Shown: in pieces, positions 43,553 to 53,212 of the stretch
Position numbering within the stretch: the first letter of the stretch is position 1
Layout of the letters: each line of letters opens with the position of its first letter
Origin: Planctomycetota bacterium
GTDB taxonomy: Bacteria; Planctomycetota; JAPUJT01
Length of the DNA: 64,000 nt
Assembly (NCBI GenBank): GCA_027296055.1
Contig: JAPUJT010000185.1
Span: forward strand, 1 to 64,000
Reading direction: 5' to 3'
Translations under genes and position numbers: made by a program
Notes under the pieces: generated by a model
Told to the model about the DNA's origin: nothing
What the model saw: only the letters and a program-made list of their open reading frames with translations
Database searches by the model: none

Positions 43553-44431
43553 CTAGCGCTTCTCCAGGCGGATGTCATCGATGATGATGTTGAGCGGCGT
43601 GCCGACGTCGTCGTCGTGATCAAAATCAATCCGCTGGATCGACTTCCAGCTGGGATTGCCGCGACGACCAAACTTGCTCGTCCGTCCCGTCAAAGGCACC
43701 CGGATCTCCTTCCAGCCGGTCCAGTCGATGGCCAGGTAGTACTGGAAGTGGTGCCATCCCCCCGAGTGGGGCTCGATCTCGATCCGGGCGGGGCGTGATC
43801 CCACCTTCTCGTTGTAGATCCACATACAGAAGTATTCGTACTCGGACCAGTCCTCTGTCGGTGATGTGATCGACCAGTAGGACCATCCCCTCCCCGTCGA
43901 CCATCGGCAGGAGTACTCGCCTTGCTTGACGAGCTTCGGGTCGCCGACGAGAGATCTGCGAAGAGTTCTGCCGGCATCGTCGTCGTCGTCAACCTCCCCC
44001 TTCGAGTCCTCGAAGTCCTCGATGACGAGCACATACTGGGAGCGGACCGCCTCCATGAGGGCCTTCCCCCTGTCGACCACCTCGGGGATCTCGCCGTATT
44101 CTTTCAGAAGCTTGGTGAGCTTATTGGCCGCTTTCCTGGCCTTGGCCTTCCTCCTGAAGTCGGTCTCTATCTTGTCCAGGGCCTGGCTTCCCTTCGCCCG
44201 CTCGATGAGGCGATCGACCTCCTCCTTGCTCTCGTCGGTCTTTGCAAAACTGCGCCGGTACGACTTTAGCGCCTTGATGGCCTTCTTCCAGTTCCCCGCG
44301 TCCATCAAGCTCATGATACTCTTCATCGCCTCTTCCTTCTCAGGTCCCACCTGAGCCGTGGCAGGAAGAGCGAGGATCAAAGAAAAAACGACTACGAATG
44401 CCCACCCGATCGTGACTCTTGGAGCCCCCAT
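43553..44431 (-). CDS. Secreted protein, helical N-terminus plus carbohydrate-binding-like beta domain (paralogue 2)
   Basis: 292 residues with a signal peptide ending in ALPATAQ. The layout is the same as at 40155: charged helical repeats with GNWKKAIKALKSYRRSF, then a beta domain with YVLVIEDFEDSKG, EYSCRWSTGRG, DWSEYEYFCMWIYNEK, IDWTGWKEIRVPL, SIQRIDFDHDDD and LNIIIDDIRLEKR. AGGAGGTAAGC precedes the ATG. It is closer to the third paralogue (59855-60757) than to the first. The ligand is unknown. Confidence 0.75.
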   Translation of the reverse strand: MGAPRVTIGWAFVVVFSLILALPATAQVGPEKEEAMKSIMSLMDAGNWKKAIKALKSYRRSFAKTDESKEEVDRLIERAKGSQALDKIETDFRRKAKARKAANKLTKLLKEYGEIPEVVDRGKALMEAVRSQYVLVIEDFEDSKGEVDDDDDAGRTLRRSLVGDPKLVKQGEYSCRWSTGRGWSYWSITSPTEDWSEYEYFCMWIYNEKVGSRPARIEIEPHSGGWHHFQYYLAIDWTGWKEIRVPLTGRTSKFGRRGNPSWKSIQRIDFDHDDDVGTPLNIIIDDIRLEKR

Positions 44432-44468
44432 GCTTACCTCCTGATTCTCTTACGTCTTCGCTCCGGTC

Positions 44469-45113
44469 TCAAAGCCATTCACCTAGCTCGCGGCGCAGCC
44501 TTCTCATGGCCGACCGGTGACGTTCCCGCACTTGACTCGGACTCATGTCGAGTCGCTCGGCGATCTCGGGGATCGTCATTCCATCGAAAAACCTGAGACG
44601 GACCACCGTGGCCGCCGTTGGATCGGCCAGACTCTCCAGGGCCGATCGGATCCTCTCCGCCATCTCCCCCTCTCGCGCGTATGCACTGGGCGTTCTCGTC
44701 CTCGCTGGCACGTCTCGATCAGATCCCGCTCCGCTCGAATCTCCGTCCGCCGGGCGAAGGGGCACGATCTTATCGCTGGGGATGCGGCCTTTCGCCGCTC
44801 GGTCGCGAATCGAGTTCAGTCCGAGCCGGCGCACGATCTGGCCGATCCACGATCGGAACATCGCGAATGTTTCCTCGTCGTTCTTCCCTCCCTCGAACGT
44901 GCCGAGCTTTCGCCAGGCGCGAAGGCACGCGTCCTGCAGGAGATCCGCCGTGCTCCCGGCGGGACGAATGGGATCGGCGTAGGGACGGGCAAGGGAAGCC
45001 AGGTAGGGTCGGAGATTTTGGAGCACCTTGTCCATCGCCTGCCTGTCGCCGTCCTGGGCGCGCTGAAGGATTTTCCCGAACTCCTCGGAGCCGATCTCGC
45101 TCGGCGCACTCAT
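44469..45113 (-). CDS. ECF-like RNA polymerase sigma factor
   Basis: 214 residues. Sigma region 2 is represented by ADLLQDACLRAWRKLGTF...FRSWIGQIVRRLGLNSIRDR and region 4 by LADPTAATVVRLRFFDG plus the helix-turn-helix MTIPEIAERLDMSPSQVRERHRSAMRRLRRELG. A proline/charge-rich linker of about 35 residues separates them. The start at 45111-45113 has GGAGGAAG upstream. The open frame extends to 45374 but that part is not sigma-like. The small kinase-module protein at 45400-45672 is encoded just upstream on the same strand and may regulate it. Confidence 0.88.
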   Translation of the reverse strand: MSAPSEIGSEEFGKILQRAQDGDRQAMDKVLQNLRPYLASLARPYADPIRPAGSTADLLQDACLRAWRKLGTFEGGKNDEETFAMFRSWIGQIVRRLGLNSIRDRAAKGRIPSDKIVPLRPADGDSSGAGSDRDVPARTRTPSAYAREGEMAERIRSALESLADPTAATVVRLRFFDGMTIPEIAERLDMSPSQVRERHRSAMRRLRRELGEWL

Positions 45114-45399
45114 CAGGCTCTTCCTCCGGGGCGCGTCAGAAGACTCCCGCCCCAGCTCGGTGCACCATCTTGCTCGACCATCCTCGCGCATACAATCCTC
45201 AATTAGTTCGGCGGGTCCGGATTCCGCAATCTCGATGGTGGCGAACCCCATCGGTCTTTCATGCCTCGGAGGCCGAAAGTCCCACGCCAGGCGTGGGAGA
45301 AAGGGAAGGAGAATGGCCCCGATGGGTCCATGCTGGGATCTATCGAGCGCGGTTCGAGATGCCTCCGCCGACACCTCTCAGGATCGATTCGCCATGCGA

Positions 45400-45672
45400 T
45401 CATGGTCCTTGGTTTCCTTTCGCCCCGGCCTCGCCTTCCCGATCGTCGAGCGTCGCCCTGTATTCCGTGCCCATGTCCGCCCTATGGAGCATTTCCACCA
45501 GCGCGAGGTGACGGCGGGCCAGATCTTCGATTGCGGGGTGCTCCGAAATCAAGGCGTCCCGATCTGGAACCTCTCCTGCCCGGAGAGATTCGATGAACCT
45601 GTCGGCCATCGCCTCCAGCTGGACTTCGACATCCGCCTCGGCGGGGTGCCCCTGGGAGTCCGGTCGGATCAT
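45400..45672 (-). CDS. Orphan N-terminal module of Ser/Thr kinases, possible sigma regulator
   Basis: 90 residues, beginning MIRPDSQGHPAEADVEVQLE. The core MADRFIESLRAGEVPDRDAL plus ISEHPAIEDLARRHLALVEML is close to the N-terminal module of the kinase at 1-1923 (FWDRLRQGERPDRKALAAAHPEIS). There is no kinase domain after the stop. Either the kinase part was lost or the module works alone. Its position before the ECF sigma gene would fit a regulatory partner. The Shine-Dalgarno sequence is weak (GGGGGGC). Confidence 0.6.
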   Translation of the reverse strand: MIRPDSQGHPAEADVEVQLEAMADRFIESLRAGEVPDRDALISEHPAIEDLARRHLALVEMLHRADMGTEYRATLDDREGEAGAKGNQGP

Positions 45673-45999
45673 GACAGCCCCCCGGATACGCGGCGTCTGA
45701 AGAGAGTTAAGGAGGATTTCATCGTCTTCCCCCCGGCCCGGCGGACCTTGAATAGACGATCGGCGCCCGACCGCAATTAGCGCGCAAATACCCATCCTTA
45801 TAGACACGTAAACAGGCCTGATGGGGGGGATTCTTTTTCCGGAGCCTCGCTCGTGGCTCAGGATGCGGCATAAATCTAGTAGCCAAAGTGGTTTGGCAGA
45901 GGCCTCCGGGCTCGACGGGCTACCAGGACGTGACCTGAATTGCGGCCCGAAATGGGGCCGCCCCGTCGAGGGCTACCACCCATTGGAACACTCGAAGCC
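45673..45999. other. 327-bp intergenic region upstream of the sigma operon
   Basis: No gene is supported. On the minus strand TATAAG (near 45800) is a -10-like hexamer for the 45672 gene without a clear -35. A GAGCC/GGCTC hairpin lies near 45840-45860. Nothing else is recognisable. Confidence 0.35.
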
Positions 46000-47115
46000 T
46001 CATCGGAGGGTCATTCCGAGGGCCGTGAGAACTCGATCGACGACTTCGGGTTGAGCGGCTGAACCCATCAGGCCGACCCGCCAGATCTTTCCTTTCAGCT
46101 CTCCGAGACCTCCACCGATCTCGATCCCATGGCCGTCGAGCATGGCCTTTCGGATGGTCTCGTCCCTCTTGCCCTCGGGGATGCGGACCGAGTTGAGCTG
46201 TGGTAGGCGATGGGCCGGCGCGACCAGCATCTCGAGACCCATCTCTTCGATCCCTCGAGCGAAGCGGTCTCCGGCTTCCTCGTGACGTTTCCAGCGAGCC
46301 TCCAGCCCTTCGACCGCCACGATGCGCAGCGCCTCATGGAGCCCGTAGAGGGCGTTGATGGGCGCCGTATGGTGGTACACGCGCTCTTCGTTCCAGTATC
46401 GCCGCACCATGGAGAGATCGAGATACCAGCTCGCCGGCTTCGTCCGCCGGCTGGCCAGAACCGTCTCGGCGCGCGGGCCGAAGCTGATCGGAGCGAGCCC
46501 CGGGGGACATCCGAGGCACTTCTGTGTCCCGCTGTACGCGGCGTCGACACCCCACTCGTCCAGCTCGACGGGAATGCCGCCGAGAGACGTCACGGCGTCG
46601 AGGACGAGGAGGGCGCCGTGGTCATGGGCGACTCTGGCGATCGCGGGGACGTCCTGTCGATACCCGGTCGACGTCTCGGCATGCACGAGCGCGACGATCT
46701 TCGTCTTCTTGCCCTGGAGCGCCGTCTCGACCTGTTCCTGCCCGAAGCCTTCTCCCCATGGGGCCCGCAACGTGCGCAGCTCGCCCCGGCAGCGCTGGAC
46801 GATATCCGCCATGCGGGCGCCGAACAGGCCGTTCTCCAGGACGAGGACTTCATCTCCAGGTTCGATCAAGTTCGTGAGACAGGCCTCCATCCCCGCGCTC
46901 CCCGTCCCGGAGATGGGCAACGTCAGTTCGTTCTCCGTCCGGAAGACGACCCTGAGCATCGACCGGATCTCGTCCATCATTCTCAGGAATGCGGAGTCCA
47001 GATGGCCGATCGTGGGGCGCGCCATCGCCTCCAGGATCCGAGGATCGACGGGACTGGGACCTGGGCCTAGCAGAAGTCGATCGGGTGGAGAGAATCGGGG
47101 GGGAACAGCGCTCAT
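46000..47115 (-). CDS. Class V aminotransferase (alanine/serine-glyoxylate type)
   Basis: 371 residues. Motifs are LLLGPGPSPVDPRILEAM, SGTGSAGMEACLTNL, LVHAETSTGYRQDV, LLVLDAVTSLGG (cofactor Asp) and YSGTQKCLGCPPGL with the PLP Lys. The C-terminal domain ends in LPQLNSVRIPEGK and GIEIGGGLGELKGKIWRVGLMG, typical of alanine-glyoxylate/serine-glyoxylate or purine-catabolic ureidoglycine aminotransferases. AGGAAAG precedes ATG 47115. No glyoxylate-pathway neighbours are present to narrow the substrate. Confidence 0.9.
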   Translation of the reverse strand: MSAVPPRFSPPDRLLLGPGPSPVDPRILEAMARPTIGHLDSAFLRMMDEIRSMLRVVFRTENELTLPISGTGSAGMEACLTNLIEPGDEVLVLENGLFGARMADIVQRCRGELRTLRAPWGEGFGQEQVETALQGKKTKIVALVHAETSTGYRQDVPAIARVAHDHGALLVLDAVTSLGGIPVELDEWGVDAAYSGTQKCLGCPPGLAPISFGPRAETVLASRRTKPASWYLDLSMVRRYWNEERVYHHTAPINALYGLHEALRIVAVEGLEARWKRHEEAGDRFARGIEEMGLEMLVAPAHRLPQLNSVRIPEGKRDETIRKAMLDGHGIEIGGGLGELKGKIWRVGLMGSAAQPEVVDRVLTALGMTLR

Positions 47116-47210
47116 CCGCTTTCCTGTCTTGAACCTGAGCTGAGTGAAGGTCCACAACTTACGTCGAGAACCGCGTGCGATCAAGGATTGTTCGGGTTAG
47201 GGTACTGCGC

Positions 47211-47951
47211 ATGGTCGAGAAATTCCTCTCGTTCTTTGTCGACAACTTCCCGCCGTGGTGGGCCATCGCCCTCGGGGGTCCACTCGGACTCATCTGGGCC
47301 TACCTCTGTCTGTCGTTCGCAGGCTTTCTCAAGCTGAGAAAGGGTCTCCGGACGGGTTACTCGCGGAAGACATTCCACTTCCTCATATTCGCCACCGTGG
47401 CTGTCGTTCAAGGGATCGGAGGGACGTCGTTCGCCTGTCTCTTCGGGGGGATGACTTCGCTCGTCGTACTCTACGCCGTCCTGCGTGGCAGCGGCCACCC
47501 TCTCTACGAGGCGATGGCGCGAGAGGGCGATGCCCCTCACCGGACCTACTTCATCGTCGCGCCGTATTTCGCCACGCTGCTCGGGGGTCTGGGGAGCAAC
47601 ATCTTCTTCGGGGATGCCGTCGTGATCGGGTACCTGGTCACGGGACTCGGCGACGCGGTCGGCGAGCCGGTCGGAGTGCGGTTCGGGAGGCACAAGTATC
47701 GGGTGCCATCCTTTCGTGGGGTCCAATCGAGGAGGAGCCTGGAGGGATCCGCGGCCGTCTTGATCGCTTGCCTCGTGGCGATACCCGTGGCGGTATTGCT
47801 ATGCGACTCGCTCGCGCTCTCGAGTCGATCTCTTCTGACGGTTCCACTCCTGGCCATCGCCTGCGCCCTCGTGGAGGCTATCTCTCCCCACGGCTGGGAC
47901 AACGCGACGATGCAGGTGATCCCGTCCTTTCTTGCCATTCGCTGGTTGTAG
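47211..47951 (+). CDS. Membrane dolichol/phytol/diacylglycerol kinase-like protein
   Basis: 246 residues with about six or seven membrane helices. The SEC59/DGK1/VTE5 family signature is visible: SRKTFHFLIF near residue 60, and GDAVGEPVGVRFGRHKYRVP with SRRSLEGSAAVLI further on, the CTP-dependent lipid-kinase motifs. It likely phosphorylates a polyprenol, phytol or diacylglycerol in the cytoplasmic membrane. ATG 47211 is used, and the Shine-Dalgarno sequence is poor. It is divergent from the aminotransferase gene. Confidence 0.8.
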   Translation: MVEKFLSFFVDNFPPWWAIALGGPLGLIWAYLCLSFAGFLKLRKGLRTGYSRKTFHFLIFATVAVVQGIGGTSFACLFGGMTSLVVLYAVLRGSGHPLYEAMAREGDAPHRTYFIVAPYFATLLGGLGSNIFFGDAVVIGYLVTGLGDAVGEPVGVRFGRHKYRVPSFRGVQSRRSLEGSAAVLIACLVAIPVAVLLCDSLALSSRSLLTVPLLAIACALVEAISPHGWDNATMQVIPSFLAIRWL

Positions 47952-47958
47952 GCGCTGG

Positions 47959-49443
47959 CTAGGGATCCTGAGTGTCGGCAAGGGTCTCGGGGGTCTTGAA
48001 GTAGCCCGGGCTCTGAATCTTTCCCTCGAGGGGGGCATGGACTCCCACCATCCAACCGGCATGCCGCGCCGCCTCCTCCCAGGTGACCCTTCCATCCCGG
48101 TTCCGATCACCCTTCCCCTCCAAGCCCTCGATCAAGTAGTGGGTAAAGAGTCCCCCTCCCACGTCCTCCAGTTCGACGCATCCCTGACCGATCTGGCCTG
48201 CCGTCAAGACCTGCCGTCCAGGGCGGACCAGGAATTCTCCGAGTTCCGCCTCGAACGAGATCGTGCGTGGTCCCGCGGCCGCCCGACCACGAAACTGGTG
48301 GACGAAGGGCGCGTCGATGATGAGGGTCACCCGAGGCCCCTGGATCCTGTTGGCGATCCCCCACAGGTCAGAGATCGGAAAACCCGTGCGGACGAGCCGA
48401 TCCGAGTCGGCGTCGTGAGGAACGAGGTATGCCTCGCCGGCCCTCCATGCGCCGTACCCGGCGAAGTAGATGATGATCTCGTCGTCCTCTCCTGCTCCGA
48501 GGGCGAAAATTTTCTCCACTGCCTCTCGGATCTTCCCCAGAGTTGCCTGATCATTCAGGAGGAGCATCGTGTTATGAGAAGGGATCTTCTCTGGGCCCTC
48601 GAGACAGTCGAGGAAACTGTGTGCGTCGATGTCGGCGAACCTCAGATTTCGGATGGCATAGTCCTTGTACTGGGAGATGCCGATTACGACGGCGTAGCGC
48701 TTCGTGAAGGCCTGGCGAAACTCGGGAGTGCCGATACCTTTCCGGATCTCCTTGTCGAGAATCTCGGCGACACGGTAGGCCACCTCCGCCTCCGCATCGG
48801 GGGAAATGGAACGGTTGACCGCCATCCAGTTCGACTCGTCGAGAGAGCCTGGGATCCGGAACAGGCTCAGAGGAAGCCATCCCCGCCCGAAATCGCTCAA
48901 CTCCTTCTCCTCCCGGACGCGGTGAACGCTCGAGTGCATCACGATTCCGGAGCTCCAGCTCCGTAGCTCCGCCTCCACTTCGAGGTCCAGGGCGTAGGTT
49001 TCGTCCCTCACGAACCAGGCGACCGGCCATACGGCAATCGACAGGAGTATGTTAGGGATGAAGAGGTGGTTCCTCCCCAGATAGGAAGCGATCCGCCTGC
49101 GGACACGAGTCTCGAGGATGAAATCGGCCTGCTCACGGACGGCGGCGAGAACGGCATCCTCTTCTCTCTCGAGAACAGGAAGCGGGCGGACACTTCGGAA
49201 GGTGTTTTGATCTCGGATCGCCTGAACGATCAGCTTGTCGAGAGACGTGGTCCCGGCTTCCACCCTGAATCCCCTGTACGTCCCCTCCGTCGTCCCATCT
49301 GCTGGTTTCGATTCGTTCACCGTGGGGGCTATGAGCAGGTGATAGGGAAGCGTCGGCCCCGAGCTGGTTCGGGTATTCTTGCCCGTCGCCGAACAGCCGA
49401 GCAGCATGGTCATCGCGAGAAGAAGAGCAAGTCGGTCCCGCAT
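47959..49443 (-). CDS. Lipoprotein with caspase-like domain lacking the catalytic dyad
   Basis: 494 residues. Lipobox AMTMLLGC; residues about 35-230 resemble a CsgG/GNA1162-like envelope domain with an internal hydrophobic stretch. Residues about 248-440 have the caspase/C14 p20 fold: YAVVIGISQYKDY, NLRFADIDAHSF, IIIYFAGYGAW, VTLIIDAPF. In active members the last two read GHG and DACxS. Here His is Tyr330 and Cys is Pro379, so proteolysis is not expected. A calcium-loop motif DRNRDGRVTWEEA follows. ATG overlaps the upstream kinase stop (TGATG), so the two are coupled. Confidence 0.85.
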   Translation of the reverse strand: MRDRLALLLAMTMLLGCSATGKNTRTSSGPTLPYHLLIAPTVNESKPADGTTEGTYRGFRVEAGTTSLDKLIVQAIRDQNTFRSVRPLPVLEREEDAVLAAVREQADFILETRVRRRIASYLGRNHLFIPNILLSIAVWPVAWFVRDETYALDLEVEAELRSWSSGIVMHSSVHRVREEKELSDFGRGWLPLSLFRIPGSLDESNWMAVNRSISPDAEAEVAYRVAEILDKEIRKGIGTPEFRQAFTKRYAVVIGISQYKDYAIRNLRFADIDAHSFLDCLEGPEKIPSHNTMLLLNDQATLGKIREAVEKIFALGAGEDDEIIIYFAGYGAWRAGEAYLVPHDADSDRLVRTGFPISDLWGIANRIQGPRVTLIIDAPFVHQFRGRAAAGPRTISFEAELGEFLVRPGRQVLTAGQIGQGCVELEDVGGGLFTHYLIEGLEGKGDRNRDGRVTWEEAARHAGWMVGVHAPLEGKIQSPGYFKTPETLADTQDP

Positions 49444-52400
49444 CACTCCTGCCTTCCCACGACGTCACGCACGCATCGAAACCCTGTCGCCGCTGATCGA
49501 TAGGTGGCCGGAGGAATCCCTCGAAAGGAGCACCGGGCGTATCTCTCGAGCGGCAGCAGGGATGATCCTCCCTTGATCACCGGCGCCGAACCGTCGCCCA
49601 CAACCCATTCGCTCACGTTTCCACCCAGATCGCGTACCCCGAACGGGCTCTCATCGCTCTCGTTCTCCCCGACCGGTCGCGGCGGGCCCCCGTCCAGGTG
49701 AGCCAGAGAGGAATCCCAGGCATCTCCCCAGGGGTACTTCCGCCTGGATTCCTTCCCCCCGGAAGCCGCCTTCTCCCATTCCCATTCTGTTGGCAGGCGC
49801 GCCTTCCTCCAGCGGGCGTAAGCCCGGGCCTCATACCAGCTGAGTCCGGAAACGGGGTGGTCGGCGAGACCCTCGGGGAAGGCGCCGGCGGTCCACCCCA
49901 GCGGGCCGGGGCTTCCGTCTTCGGATGTGAACTCCGCGATCTGGTCCCAGCCTCGAGGATCCCAGAGCTCCGACATGCCGTATCCGCCTGCGGCCACGAA
50001 CTCGGCGAAACGCCCGTTGGTGACCTCGTACCGTGCCACATAGAAGGAGACGATGAATTGCTTGTGACCCGTCAGGTCCGACGAGAGGGCGAACACCCCG
50101 CCGGGGACGTAGACCGTTCCCTCCGGAGCTTGCTCGGTCCTTTCGAGGTCGGCCAGCATCCGGTGTGCCAGACGGTGCAGGGGGTTCGCCTCCAGGAGCT
50201 TCCGGAGGGCCGCGGACGCCTCCTCCGCCTCTCCCTTCTCCCAGAGTTTCTTTGCCTCGGCGAGGAGGGGCGCCGTAACTTCCGACTGCGCCCGGGTGAA
50301 TTTCGCTTCCGCGACCTTCTGGTCTGCCGCCGAGGCGTTCTCCATCGCGGTCCTGTAGCTGAGCAGGGCCTCGTCCCACTTCCTCTCGTCGGCCTTCGCG
50401 TCCCCCTCGGCGATTCCCTTCTGGTAACGCGCCTGAGATATCAGAAGTTTCGCCTCCACGGTCTCCGCAATCTCGACAGCCTGCTGTACGGCGGGGATAG
50501 CCGAGTCGTAGTCTCCTGCGGCGAGGTATTCCCGCGCTTGATCCAGGAACTGGGTGTATCCCTTGTGCTCTCGAGTCCGCCGGGCGAGCGTTTCCTGGAG
50601 AGATTGGAGCCGTTCGCGATCTCCGTCGAGGAGGCTGGCCTCGCTGAGCAGGAACGATGCCATGTCGAAGGTCCTTCGACCTATTGCCAGCTCGGAGAAA
50701 TCCAGAAGCGTTTCGAACAGGACCTGTCTCGCCTCGGACTTGCGCCGATCTTCGGTCGGATCCTTCGCAACCGCCTGGCGGAGAAGGATGACCGCCTCGA
50801 CGTATCTTCCCCGGGCCCGTTCCGGCGTGGCCTCTTTTGCCTCGGCGACGAGGTCGAGGGCGCTCCGGAGAAGCTCATCGGCCTCCTTCTTCAGCTCGTC
50901 CGTCTTCCCTTCCTCGACGAGGAACTCCACCACTCGTTCGAGGCCGTCACGCGCTTCCTCGTTCTTGTCGTTGAGCTTCAGCGCATCCTCGAATCTCTGC
51001 TGAGCCCCTACGTAGTCTTCCCACCGCATACTTCGGTTCCCCTCGCCGATCAGACTGCTCTGCCTGGCGGCGCTAGCCCGGTGGGCCTCCGCGTAGCCCG
51101 CCTGGGCATCGTGGTCGTCCGGATCGATAGTGAGGGCCTTCGAGTACTCTTGGAGGGCGGCCACGAGGTTCCCCCCGATCAGGTAGCCGCTGGCGTGGTC
51201 GACGTATCCTTGAACTGTCTTCTGCTTGAGGCGGTCGGCGTTTACCTTCAACGCGATCGCGTAGCTCGAGATGGCGAAGGCAGTGAGAAACGTCGCTGCG
51301 ATGGTGGCGGAGACTCGCTTGTTGCGCATGACCTTTCGCCACGCCTTCTCCCACCAGCCTACAGGCCGAGCAAGTATCGTCTCTCCGTTCAGGTATCGCT
51401 CGATATCCTTCTGCAGCTCCTCCGCCGAGGCGTAGCGGCGGGCCGGGTCCTTCTGCAGACACTTCAGGCAGATCGTCTCGACATCCCTGTGGATCGCGGG
51501 ATTGAGCGCCCTCGGGGGGACGGGGTCATCGCGGACGACCTTCATCAGGACCTCGACCGATTGCTCCCCCTGGAAGGGGGGTCGCGAAGTGAGCAGCTCG
51601 TAGAGGACAGCCCCGAGACCGTAGACATCCGCCCGGCCATCGATATCTTTCAGGCCCGCGGCCTGCTCGGGTGACATGTACGACGGCGTCCCGACCAACT
51701 CGCCGGTCTTGGTCATCTTGTTGTCCGCCAGGAGATCCTTGACGATGCCGAAGTCGGTGATGCGCGGATTCTCGAAATAGTCGACGATGATGTTTGCCGG
51801 CTTGATGTCGCGGTGCACGATTCCTTTGGAGTGGGCGTGGTGCAGGCCCTCGGCGACCTTCCTGGTGATGATCAACGCATCGCGTATCGGAAGCCCCCCC
51901 TTCGTCAGGATGAGCCTCAGGGTCCGGCCCTCCACGAAGTCCATCGTGAAGTAGTGCCGGCCGTCGACCTCGCCGACGTCATGGATCGGGACGATGTAAA
52001 GGTGGTTGAGGTTGGCGGCAGCGGTGGCCTCCAGCCGAAATCTCTCCACCTCTTCCCTGGAGGCCCCTGCGCCGGCGCTGAGTACCTTCAATGCCACGAC
52101 CCGGTCGAGCCCCTTCTGGACCGCCTGGTAGACGATCCCCATCCCTCCACGGGCGATCTGCTTCAGGATGCGATAGTTCCCGAAGGTCTCCGCGTCGATC
52201 TCGCCGGAGCCGGAAGAGGAAGCGCGCCATGTCTTCTCGTCAGAGGCTTCTCCCCCGGGCGTCGAGCCCTGGTCCAGGACAACAGAAACAGGATCCAGGG
52301 GCGCCGTCTCGTCGGGATCGGGGACGACGAGATCTCTCCCGCAGGACCGACAGGAGAAGGTGCGGCCGGACTGGAAGTCGACGATGTTGTATTGCACATA

Positions 52401-52913
52401 GCAATCGGGACAGAAGAGGACCTCCTTCTTCTGCTTGTGGAGCACGCTCAAGACCTGGACGTTCGTGAGGACGCCATGCTCGATGAGGATCTCGCCGAGC
52501 GGGATGCGGTCGTCACTGGACCTCCGGAGCCCCTGCTCCCTCAGCCCGATATTGACTTGCGGCTCGGAAGCCAGCCCGAATTGGACGAGCAGCTTGCCGA
52601 AGAGGGCGTCTTGCAGGGATCGGAGCGACGATCCGTCGATATCCTTCAGGCGGCGCCTCTGCGTCTCGAGGATCTTGTGCACCTGCTCCTGGGTCAGATG
52701 GCCCTTTCGGATGAGGATCTCTCCGATGAGCTGGGGTTCCTTTGCCGCCTGAAAGAGCAGGGCGTCGGAGAGCTGATCCGTCGTGATCATTCTCTCGGCC
52801 ACGGCGATGTCTCCGAAGAGGATGATGCGGGCGAACATCGTCGTCGGCGCCTCGGAAGGATCTTCTCGCCCCGGCGCCATGTCGATCACCTTGCTTGTAT
52901 CGTGCTCGTTCAC
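49443..52913 (-). CDS. Giant Ser/Thr kinase: MshEN-like repeats, zinc ribbon, kinase, TM, TPR, FGE-sulfatase domain
   Basis: 1156 residues. Residues about 27-165 hold two GspE-N/MshEN-like helical units (LIGEILIRKGHLTQEQV, LGEILIEHGVLTNVQV). Residues 168-191 form a zinc ribbon (C168xxC171, C188xxC191). The kinase domain (about 245-510) has GGMGIVY, K276, HRD369IKPAN and DFG387-389. A membrane helix spans about 534-557. A TPR-rich region runs about 570-910. The C-terminus (about 920-1150) is a formylglycine-generating-enzyme/sulfatase-modifying-factor fold with VPGGVF, RLPTEWEWEKAA and GGNVSEWV. The FGE fold would be extracytoplasmic and is probably a binding module here. Coupled to the pseudo-caspase lipoprotein. 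Confidence 0.92.
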   Translation of the reverse strand: MNEHDTSKVIDMAPGREDPSEAPTTMFARIILFGDIAVAERMITTDQLSDALLFQAAKEPQLIGEILIRKGHLTQEQVHKILETQRRRLKDIDGSSLRSLQDALFGKLLVQFGLASEPQVNIGLREQGLRRSSDDRIPLGEILIEHGVLTNVQVLSVLHKQKKEVLFCPDCYVQYNIVDFQSGRTFSCRSCGRDLVVPDPDETAPLDPVSVVLDQGSTPGGEASDEKTWRASSSGSGEIDAETFGNYRILKQIARGGMGIVYQAVQKGLDRVVALKVLSAGAGASREEVERFRLEATAAANLNHLYIVPIHDVGEVDGRHYFTMDFVEGRTLRLILTKGGLPIRDALIITRKVAEGLHHAHSKGIVHRDIKPANIIVDYFENPRITDFGIVKDLLADNKMTKTGELVGTPSYMSPEQAAGLKDIDGRADVYGLGAVLYELLTSRPPFQGEQSVEVLMKVVRDDPVPPRALNPAIHRDVETICLKCLQKDPARRYASAEELQKDIERYLNGETILARPVGWWEKAWRKVMRNKRVSATIAATFLTAFAISSYAIALKVNADRLKQKTVQGYVDHASGYLIGGNLVAALQEYSKALTIDPDDHDAQAGYAEAHRASAARQSSLIGEGNRSMRWEDYVGAQQRFEDALKLNDKNEEARDGLERVVEFLVEEGKTDELKKEADELLRSALDLVAEAKEATPERARGRYVEAVILLRQAVAKDPTEDRRKSEARQVLFETLLDFSELAIGRRTFDMASFLLSEASLLDGDRERLQSLQETLARRTREHKGYTQFLDQAREYLAAGDYDSAIPAVQQAVEIAETVEAKLLISQARYQKGIAEGDAKADERKWDEALLSYRTAMENASAADQKVAEAKFTRAQSEVTAPLLAEAKKLWEKGEAEEASAALRKLLEANPLHRLAHRMLADLERTEQAPEGTVYVPGGVFALSSDLTGHKQFIVSFYVARYEVTNGRFAEFVAAGGYGMSELWDPRGWDQIAEFTSEDGSPGPLGWTAGAFPEGLADHPVSGLSWYEARAYARWRKARLPTEWEWEKAASGGKESRRKYPWGDAWDSSLAHLDGGPPRPVGENESDESPFGVRDLGGNVSEWVVGDGSAPVIKGGSSLLPLERYARCSFRGIPPATYRSAATGFRCVRDVVGRQE

Positions 52914-53212
52914 CGGTCTCCCCGAGGTAGATCCCCCCGCTCACATATACGCAAAGGGGGTGCCGCGGAGGGGGGAGGCGAGCTCGTTGCGACCCTGCCG
53001 GGCAAGCCCTCGTATCGACTGGCGACACAATGGGATGCGGATCCCAGGCGGTGGTGGGGGCTCCCAGCGACTCTCGATCTGGGAATGTGGGCCTGAAAGT
53101 TATTCCCAGATCTGGAAGGTCGGTACCAGATCGGGATCTCACCTGGCCCCGCTGTGAGACTCGATTCGCATCTTCCCTTCGGTTAGCCTGGCGCTCGAGA
53201 ATGGAGGTCGCC

